Shown here: piece after piece, positions 55,590 through 64,000 of the stretch
How the letters are laid out: each line of letters begins with the position of its first letter
How positions within the stretch are numbered: the first letter of the stretch is position 1
Source of the DNA: Gonatopus flavifemur
Taxonomy: Eukaryota > Arthropoda > Insecta > Hymenoptera > Dryinidae
Reading direction: 5' to 3'
DNA length: 64,000 nt
Assembly: GCA_018340375.1 (NCBI GenBank)
Contig: JAFFJZ010000002.1
Location: 47,574,001-47,638,000 of the forward strand
Program-made: the position numbers and the translations under genes
Notes under the pieces: generated by a model
Seen by the model: the letters and a program-made list of their open reading frames with translations, nothing else
Told to the model about the DNA's origin: nothing
Database searches by the model: none

Positions 55590-58500
55590 GCTATATTTCT
55601 CCGAACAAAATCATCAATTCGGGGTTTTTCATTTTCATCTGAAATTTCATAATTTCCATCATATGCATCACTTCCCACGCGAATTTCGACGTACAGATTG
55701 ATCTCAGTTCTCTGCAACGTCATTAAAAATCCTTTGCAACAGGAGGAAATGTCTAAAATTTCCTCAGTTTCGTTGATCATTTTAACAGTAATGTGAATGT
55801 ATAAGACTGACGGAATGATAAATTTTGAGATACACTGAATCACCTTGGTGAAAAATTTATTATTGAAAAAACCATAAACTGGTACCCGAGACCCTCGATC
55901 TCGTTTTATCATCTCTACGTACTCTTCCACTCTACAATTCTCCACCATGACTGTAGAAAAGGAACATATTTTTCAGAAAACCTCGCACGTACTAGGTTGA
56001 AGTACAAATCCACCGAGAGGTCCCCACTGGAATAGCCTCTCATCTAATCTCGAATCAACGTCCTAATTCCGACCGTCTCGAGATCTCTGAAATTGGTCCA
56101 CCATTGTTCGTCTCGTTACGATACCGATTTTCTTTTCTCTTATTTCGTTCTTTGAGATTTCCTATTATATCCATATAAACTCATTAAACACGTGAATTAT
56201 CGATAATTGTCGTATTGTTCGAAAGAAGAGATCCTACAGAACAAAAAGATAACTCGAATCACCCGCAACCGAACATACCGAATGTTTTTGCCGAAGAGGA
56301 AAAATTAAAATCATTCATTCATTTCTGAACAATATATTTCTTCCCTTGACTTTGAATTATTGGAGTTCTGTTGGGAACACGTCGTGCATCAAGCGATAAA
56401 TTTCACGGGTTTCTTGTCTCGTTTTTGTATACCGTAACAGAAATATAAAGACACGAAAGTTTTCATTTCTTGGGAAAAGGGTGAGTTCCGCGTTTTGGAA
56501 TTGATCCAGAAAAGATATGGAACGACTTTCAACGTATATATTATATAGCATAATTTTTAATGGATTATGATGGGGAAAAATCATACATTTACATGAACAT
56601 TCCATTAACCCATCGAGAATAATATATTTTATTTGCGAGACTCGATTGAGAAACTATTTATTCTCGCAACTTGAAAAAACAGTAGTATGTAGAGAGAGCA
56701 GGTGAAGGTTGAGATCATTCAAAATTCACGCCTCAAATATGGAACACTTATTTTTTAATGATTTCCATTTGAGTAACTCGTGCTACATTCATTAATTCAA
56801 TATATGGGGTGTTTTGCAATTTTCGTCACTATAATTCTCATTACAATCAATGCACTTTGACACGTGAAGAAATACCTCATCGCGCCACTTTCACCACATT
56901 TCTTTGGATGGAAGTTCAAATTCTTCCTCAAAGCTTGCCATTAAATTTTTGTTTGAATAGAAGCCGAGAAACGCTGACGTTTTATCTTGAGTTTTTTTAA
57001 TTTTCCGAAGGGCACAAACCGGAGGTCGCATGATGTCGAATCTGGAGTGAAAATCTATTCCAAGTTGGAACTCAACTAGTTCGTGTCAGTGACGAGCTTA
57101 GAGGTGGCTAGGGAATAGTTTACCCAACCGAAGTATTTGAATGTTGAATTCGTCGGTAGCCAGTATTTCTTGTTTTAGATGTTTTCGTATGGAATTCGAG
57201 TCTATCTAGGCGATAGATCTTTCGAGTACTATTTTTTGTTATCATCAAACGAGTTAGTTGACCCTTTGGGAAGATCTGTGGATTTTTGTTCGAGTCCAAG
57301 TGTTTGAAAGCCCACAAAAGTCATGATTGATCTATCATTTGTTGTTCCTCAAGTGGAGAGATTTTTGAAATTATATACAATTCATGAAGAGTTATGTATA
57401 CATTATATATAGACCTTTTTCATTCAGGTATTTGCGTGGAAATTAATTCTTGGTGGCAGTTAGAACCATATCAAGCGTCTGTATTTTATTTCTTGGGTTG
57501 CCCTCATGGACCGAGATCAAGGTGTCACGTACTCATTACAAACATCTTTAAATCAAATAAATATTGCAAGGAGAAAATATTCTACTCAACGTTACTTTTT
57601 TCCACACATTATCGAACTGTATAAAAAACAGAAACTATTGGCTTGTATCTAATATAATATGAAATGGAGAATTTATTAAATTTCATTTCTGTGGCCAGTC
57701 AAAACGACAGAAATTTGGTTATAAAAATTATAAATTTCCTGTTAGTGCAGGGTTCAGACACGTCTAGGTTCAATTGTCGGAGTGAAATATTGATAGTTTC
57801 AACTGGCCGCATATGGATTTCGTATGGGGTTGTCTGAATTCAAATTCTTGGGGGAACATTGAGGAGCATTGTGAGGTCCTACAGGAGGAAGAAATGGTTG
57901 TTCTTCGAATTCTTTGTCTTTGTAAATGTTATTGCCGAGAATGGCATAATTATGGCACCCTGAGACATCGGATCACCCAACAACAGTTCTCCTACTCGAG
58001 TATAACATATATTTTAACGCTTTTACTCCTTAAATTTCTACGAGCACCTCTAATCCTTCTCACAAAATTCTAATGATATTCAAGCATGACAAAGTTTGTC
58101 AAGACCTGAGCAGGATCGGGATTAACCTACTCAAGTTCGGGAGTTAAATTTCTAGTCAAACATTGCTGCCCCGCTTAAGGAGACACCAGCGTCCCGACTG
58201 AGTTAACATTCTCTTGATAAGAATCTTCCGAAATGAATTCATAAGAAGGATTGAAATTTTCAGGAAATGATGTGCAATAGAGGAGATTGGGGTTACGTGA
58301 ACTACTCTTTTTGTTTTGCTTTTCACGATCTTGTGAAGAATGAATTTTCCCTTTTCAAACGTCCATTGCATTAGGCGAATCTTTAATCCACATTTTCTAT
58401 GTTGGGAAATTTTGTGTTGTGTAATTATAATATGCTGCGCATTAATTTCCAAAGTTCGCACTTTGGTTCACTTGACCCGAGTGTATGAAGTAAAGCGAAC

Positions 58501-59961
58501 CATGGGTGAAAACAATCTTTTTTTTACCATTTACTGTAGAATATCATCCCATTTGATGTATATTCAAACTCTCACTTCAACTTCGACTCTCATTTTCTCG
58601 TGTCAAGCAAAAAATAGTGAGAAAGGGAAGATGAGAATGTGAAAATGCAAAAATAATGATCAATGGGGAAACGAGTGATGAATACAATTTTATTTATTCC
58701 AAAAAAATCTTGAGTCAACGGACTAACAGTGTTCCACCACAATGTGTAACTTGAAAACAAACATTCAAATATTTATTTATAACCAATTTATGAAGTCAGT
58801 TAACAGTGGGTCTTTCCATATTGACATTCAACTCTCAACAATCTTTCTGGTAGGTTCTTGACTTTTCATTGATCATCGGAAGAGGTAGCAAAAGAGCTTG
58901 ATGTAATCCAAAGAAATGCGAGTAATATCTTTAATATCGGGGATGAAACAGTAAATTTTTCAATTTTTTTTTTTTGGAGATAGCGTATCTCTAAATTATT
59001 TTCAGGGTGACACTCAATTATCCGTTCAAGAAGATAAAGGTGTTTTCCCTTGTTTGAGAAGCTAATTAAAACAAAATCCCTTTCTCTCAAAATTGTTTCG
59101 CTGTATAGTGACAGCAAAATTGCACAAATCTTCTTTCACATTTCCAACCCTTTCAGTGTCAACATGATTGATTTTTCTGTTTTTAGAATACTCTTCATTC
59201 CTTCCTTCACCTTTTCTTCTTCTCGGATTATTTTTCTCTTCAAAGTCTTTTTGTTTTCCGTTGTTCCGTTCACAAGCTCATTTTCAACCAGTCTGGATTT
59301 TTCCATTGTTTTTCCGTTTTCTATATTTCTTTCTTAGTTTCATCTCTTGCAAACGCTTTTTTCACTCCTGTTCCATTTTTTTCATTTCCAAAAAGATTTT
59401 TTTCCGAAGGATCTGCAGCAATTATTGATCTCCTTACTCGCGAATTTCTCATTCTCACATTCTGGTAGCAATTTCCATTTTTTGGTAATAGAAAAATATT
59501 TTGAGGTAATAAACTAGGTGGAAATAATGATGATTCGATAATCGAAGTGGGAGCTGAAATAAGTGGAGTCATCGTGTGCTCAATTTGTGAACAATTCAAT
59601 TTTCCTTCCCTAACATACAACTAAGATGATCCTGCATAATACCAGATTTATTGTTGAACTCACAAAGGTTTGGAAAATTGCAGTTTTCGCAAAACCACTT
59701 CTGATATTGTAGGTGGCAAAAGCCGATAAAATCGTGAGCCGAACAAAAGCATTGAGCTGCATTCTAAGTAGTTAAAGCGGCCTAGAGAATGGATATTATG
59801 CACGTGAGAGCTGTATTGCGAGCAGTTTGAAATCAAAAGAATGCTACACAATTTAGTGATGTAGCTGTATCCGATGAAAACAATGTAGAGGCAATGCAGA
59901 AACTGTCACTTAATCATCATAGGTCAAATCCAAAACTTCGATACTGAGATGACTTTTATGA
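55590..59961. other. unique DNA, no gene seen
   Basis: The largest repeat-poor stretch. Frames of up to 124 codons (55574-55948 minus) and 101 codons (58156-58461 minus) are present, but I recognise no domain, and each overlaps an opposite-strand frame. A real but unfamiliar small exon cannot be excluded. Confidence 0.4.
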
Positions 59962-59963
59962 TT

Positions 59964-60347
59964 CGCAGAGAGAAGCACTTTCTCTGCTGTGGCAGCGAAA
60001 TCTGATTTTGTTGTGTATCTTTTGCTGGAGCAGCAATTTTTTTCTGTGACAGCAATCTTTTTAGCATCACAGCAATTTTGTTGGCTAAGACAGCGACTTT
60101 TCAGTTGCCATAGCAAAAAAATGTGGACTTCTTCGGCAAGTTTTGTTTGCTATTCTATACATCATACGGAAATTTGCTGGAGGAACAAACATTCTCTTCT
60201 GCCACAGCTAAAAAATCGCTGTCGTACCCAACAGGTTTGTTGTGATAATAAATAGTTTGTTGTCACAGCAAAAAATTCGCTGCTTCAGCAAAAGAGACCC
60301 AGCGAAATTAGATTTCGCTGCCACAGCCAACTTCTTTTTTCTCCGTA
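59964..60347. mobile_element. CAGCAAA-family MITE, TSD TT
   Basis: The left end CGCAGAGAGAAGCAC is a worn CACGGAGA-type start and the right end is CTTCTTTTTTCTCCGTA. TT flanks both (59962-59963, 60348-60349). The interior has GCTGTGGCAGCGAAATCTG, TGACAGCAATC, CACAGCAAAAAATTC and GCTTCAGCAAAAG. Frames on both strands here are repeat translations. Confidence 0.75.
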
Positions 60348-60349
60348 TT

Positions 60350-60834
60350 ATTATGAATCAAATGGTTTGGATTGTTCTTATCTGAATGAGAGTGCTGGAT
60401 AAAGTGTTTTATCACTCCGATATTGTTTTTTGTCATCCATCCTGGCTCTTCTGTAACCCTTAAGGTGTTCGATACAGGAGTCTTCACCATTCTAGAATCA
60501 GAATGCGGACAGAGGAAAATCATGACTGGAGATACCGTTTAACAGCGTGGACCATACAAAAAGATGTTATAAGCACTCTTCTTTTTGCACTAACACCTTA
60601 CCTCACCTGCTCAACATTTTTATCAGTTCTTTTGAGTATGTTTGGCGACTGCTCAAATGCAGTCCAAGAACTGTGCACAAGTGCCCGTCTCATCCAAATT
60701 AGAAATTTTGAAAAGATTATTCAGCCGTGAGTCACGTTCAGGAATTATTCTCAGATTTGTGAAAAATTGAGATACATTACGCGGATTGAACGATATGGCT
60801 CTACTAAGACGAGCCAGAATATATATGTATATTC
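60350..60834. other. unique DNA between two CAGCAAA MITEs
   Basis: A 75-codon frame at 60503-60730 is the least repetitive open frame nearby, with a cysteine-containing hydrophobic middle. I do not recognise it and see no evidence that it is an exon. Confidence 0.35.
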
Positions 60835-61185
60835 CACGGAGAAAAAAAGAGATTCGCTGTGACAGTGAACTCTAATTTTGCTGAGTCCTCTTTGCTGGAA
60901 TAGCGAATTCTTTGTTTTGACAGCAAACTATTTGCTATCGCCGTGATCTTGTTAGCTGCGACAATGATTTTTTTACCTCTGGCAGTGAAAAATGTTTGCT
61001 CCTCCAGCAAATTTTGTTCGCTATTCTGTACACATTATTAAAAAACTTGCTTATTCAATTAATCATGTTGCTGTCCTAATGATGTAATTAGCTGTGGCAG
61101 TGAATTTTCAGTTGGAATAGCGAAAAGATTTGTTGTTCTGTGAATAATACCTCGATTTTCTGCGTCGGCGAATTTTTTCTCCGTG
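60835..61185. mobile_element. CAGCAAA-family MITE
   Basis: Starts CACGGAGAAAAAAAGAGATTC and ends CGAATTTTTTCTCCGTG. The interior has GCTGTGACAGTGAACTC, GACAGCAAACTATTTGC, CTCCAGCAAATTTTG and GCTGTGGCAGTGAA. Flanks are TC and TA, so the duplication is lost or mutated. Same orientation and order of words as 21843-22161. Confidence 0.75.
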
Positions 61186-61187
61186 TA

Positions 61188-62386
61188 TATGTATATTTTT
61201 TTTATCATATCCATGCAGCCATTTCTCAAACTCAAGGTGCGATACGCGAACTTAAAGGTCTTGTTTGATTTGAATAGTTTTTCGTATTTTCCCCAGCTCT
61301 ACGGAAAAAACCTTTCCTAAGGTATCGAGATCGAAAAAAACAAAAAATTGTTTTTTTTCGGCCTGCTCTGATATTCACACTCTGTGGTAAAGAGAATTTC
61401 ATAGGCTTTATCAAATTCTAGGTCTGTCTCACGGAAATATTCATACCAAAGAGGTCTTTTGGGAGACCCCAAACCAAGATAAATCCAAAACGCGGACAGC
61501 AAAAGAGATCATCGAATTGAATATTTCAATCCTCATTCATGTTTTATAGCGAATTCATAACTTATCTAGGTATTCTTTTATTTTTATTAGATAACTTTTT
61601 TCTTGATGATTATTCTTGTTTTATAGCTCCGCAAAAGCAGTGGAGCGTACGAGAATGCGTGTATCGGAGAACGATATCGTGGCGCATACGAGAAAAATGG
61701 CATTTATTTTCCCATATGTGCAATTGTACGGATCAAATCCGAGCTTAATATTCTCTTATAATGATTATTACAGTAACTTCCCGAACGCTTAGTACTAAGA
61801 CGATTGGGTCAATCTCGTTGGGTTGATTCGTTAATGAACCAACGTATGCATAGGTAATTCAATGATTCAAGAATTCCAGGACATTCAACTGGTTGAATCG
61901 ATGAATTTCTCTCTATAATCACACTTGTACAATGAATTCAATACAAATCGAAACGATAATTACGGCAATTGAAAATGAAGTTGGAAGGAGATACAATTTG
62001 AAGTAACGTTCACTGCAATTGCTGTAAAATGTACAACAATGTGGGGGAATAATCGCAATTTGGGGTTAATGATACAGCAAATTGTACCTGTCCCTCCTTC
62101 TACACAGTGAATTCTCCTCTTGTGTGAATAAAAATTAGACCATGAATATTTATTTCAATGCTGGGTATTTTTCAGAACAATTCACATAAAGATTTGTATA
62201 CAAAATCTTCCTTTTAAGGACGATTTTGTTCTTTTAATCATTTTTATTCACTTTGTTCATGATAAATTGAGAGAAAAGAAAACGTAAAAATTATAATCTT
62301 TGATAAAAGATTGAAGACATCGCGGATCATGGAAGATAACACACTCAACATTAGTCCAATAAATTACTATTCTCTGTAGAATTGAA
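61188..62386. other. unique DNA, no gene seen
   Basis: No repeat ends or exons recognised. The frame at 61539-61748 is short and unassigned. Confidence 0.4.
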
Positions 62387-62815
62387 CCAGTGGAATTCCA
62401 CTGGAAACCTTTACCCTGTAAATCAGTGAATATTTACTGATTTCCGTACTGAAATATGACTAATTGTAATCAGTGAGAATAACATCCAACTGAAGAATCA
62501 GTGACTATTCACTGATTATGCAGTGGAATGCAACTGATTTGAAATTGTTTGAATCGTTTGTAGAAGCGAAACTAAAATTCAAACTCACAAAATCTGATCA
62601 ATCATCGATCGATGTTTATCTTTTCGAATTAATTTCTTGCAATTGAAAATATCATAAGATGATACGCAGTATACTGCAAGAATTGGGGTCTTCAACGGTT
62701 GAGTATTCCGTTATTCGATTACCAATTCGTTTCGAAAAATGATTCAACCTTCAGCAACATTTGAAAATCAGTGGTTTACTTATAACTGCTAAATCAGTGC
62801 GATTCCACTGATCCA
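62387..62815. mobile_element. element with CAGTG-CACTG palindromic words, interrupted
   Basis: Self-complementary words recur: CAGTGGAATTCCACTG, AATCAGTGAATATTTACTG, AATCAGTGACTATTCACTG, and AATCAGTGCGATTCCACTG on the right. The array is interrupted by 62545-62758; the restored junction reads CTGATTTGAAAATCAG. Termini are not clear, so the limits are approximate. Confidence 0.6.
62545..62758. mobile_element. TTGAATCG-type element, copy A, 8-bp TSD
   Basis: ATTTGAAA stands at 62537-62544 and again at 62759-62766, the second copy rejoining the host palindromic array. The ends are imperfect inverted repeats (TTTGAATCGTTTGTAGAAGC and, in reverse, GTTGAATCATTTTTCGAAAC). Copies B (22795-22981) and C (55105-55585) share its interior. 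An 8-bp duplication suggests a hAT-like MITE, but the ends are not the usual CAG type. Confidence 0.65.
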
Positions 62816-62816
62816 G

Positions 62817-64000
62817 AGTTTAAAGAAAAAGAATCATTACGTTTTTCATGAGCGATTTCTTACGCTTTTTCTTTCTCTCAAAGTACAGAAACTCTTAGGA
62901 TAAATTTTCTTCAAGTCAACATCCTAAATTCAAATCGTTTGAGCCACTCTAGTGAAATCTGATACGGCTCCAGAGAAATTTCTCCTGCAATAATGACGAA
63001 TCTTAAGTTCATGACAAAATTACGTAGAAAATCTCGTTCGTTATTCTTCGAAGATAGTTCAAGCAGATACACATTTTTTGTAAACCTTTGAAAATGCACT
63101 CTCCAGCTTGTAATATGTTAATTTCTCTGATGAATTTATTATGGAAAACTAAACAATTTAAGAATTATGAACAAAAGATTCCCATCGAGTTTGTCGTTGC
63201 GATAAAATCGTTTTACACGCATCAAATGAAAGTTAGTCTGAACGCAGGGAGATGAATATTCAATCCATGCAATCATGGTTATACAATAACTTCGTTTAAT
63301 ACATAAATCTTTGTACCGAACATCACTTTGATATAAATAAACTTTCCCTCGATTATTCTCAAACCAATTATTCCTCTCAACGGAACGTAAAAACGAAATA
63401 CCTTATTACTTACGAAAGTTTACAAACTCAGAATCCCGGATGATTCAATTAAACAATTCACCTCAACTTACGTTATGGAGGCTTGAATGAGAGGAATGAT
63501 TGAATGAAATAGACGGTCGACGTTGAACAAAATGGTGAGATAACTGCTGCGAACGAGAATGAAGACATTCCAAAGATGAATTGCGTCCTATATTTGGGAC
63601 AGTGGGTGAGGATTTTATTGATCAATCATCTTTTCTATGAAAGGGACTTTGTTGGTGGATGATGTTTGAGGATTGTACAATTGTGAATTCGAGTTAGAGG
63701 TGAGTTGCATAATACAGGAACGCGGAGGAAATCACGAAAGCAGTATATCGAATGGGTTTCAGGATATATTCGAAGATTTTTCATTCGCTCGAATCGTTTG
63801 TGGAATGGATTTATACGCGTTGGAAAATGGAAGATGAAATTGCATACTGCGTTGAGAATGATGTATATATCCGCGATTGTCCATGTTTTGTCATTCGGTT
63901 TACACTTTTTTTTACGTTCACACTCTGTTTTCCAATATTTTTCAAACTTTTACTATTTTTTATATCGTTTATTCATTCGAAAGTTCTTTTTACATGCGGC
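62817..64000. other. unique DNA, no gene seen
   Basis: No repeat ends or exons recognised up to the window edge. Confidence 0.4.

Noticed and set aside
55574..55948. 124-codon minus-strand frame
   Set aside because: Composition is plausible, but no domain, signal peptide or splice context is recognised, and its 3' end runs into a repeat copy. A profile search would be needed to revive it.
60503..60730. 75-codon frame between two MITEs
   Set aside because: Non-repetitive and slightly protein-like, but no homology is apparent to me and no splice evidence exists.

Overview
The window reads as nuclear DNA of an insect or another arthropod. It is AT-rich, carries mariner elements with Mos1-like transposase landmarks, and is crowded with short inverted-repeat elements. 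I guess Hymenoptera, but only from general familiarity with such repeats. I found no host protein-coding gene or exon that I can support. Apart from two decayed mariner transposases and ORFs inside repeats, open frames are short, unconserved-looking and at the density expected by chance. The window is best read as intergenic or deep intronic DNA, roughly 45% of it recognisable mobile or repeat DNA.

Two groups of non-autonomous elements dominate. CAC-type elements end in CAC(G/T)GAGAAAA...TTTTCTC(C/A)GTG. About nineteen copies have a matching 2-bp target-site duplication (TSD), mostly TA but also CA, TG, TT and AG, which fits the CACTA/EnSpm/Mirage (CMC) superfamily best. CCC-type elements end in CCC(A/T/G)...GGG. 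Seven copies have matching 2-bp duplications of any sequence (AT, AG, AG, AA, CA, CA, TT); most are filled with family-specific self-complementary words, and one is a plain near-perfect palindrome. Others include three piggyBac-like TTAA elements, two mariners, a TATA-flanked element with about 250-bp arms, a GGGGAGAG-ended element flanked by TA, a 4-kb composite with 122-bp repeats in inverted arms, and a small element with an 8-bp TSD.

Layout. 1-6.6 kb: mostly unique DNA with one 183-bp element. 6.6-8.8 kb: TATA-flanked element hit by a CCC-type and a CAC-type element. 8.8-11.3 kb: unique. 11.3-15.7 kb: small foldback, then the 4-kb composite with four further elements inside. 16.5-19.2 kb: six small elements. 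21-25 kb: CAGCAAA-rich elements, a CATATATG-array element with a MITE inside, and foldbacks. 25.3-27.8 kb: one CAC-type element holding a CTCTGAAT satellite that itself holds a MITE. 28-36 kb: scattered MITEs, a MITE-in-MITE at 32.4-32.9, and a TTAA element inside another at 33.5-35.2. 38.3-41.5 kb: CAC-type element carrying two CCC-type elements. 42.5-46.2 kb: mariner broken by a nest of at least three elements. 49-50.6 kb: second mariner, full length, three in-frame stops. 51-64 kb: sparse repeats in otherwise featureless DNA.

Nothing here forms an operon or pathway. The informative content is the nesting: several elements lie inside inverted-repeat arms or known families whose other arm or copy preserves the empty site, so target duplications and insertion order can be read directly. 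All comparisons were made by eye; no alignment or database search was run.
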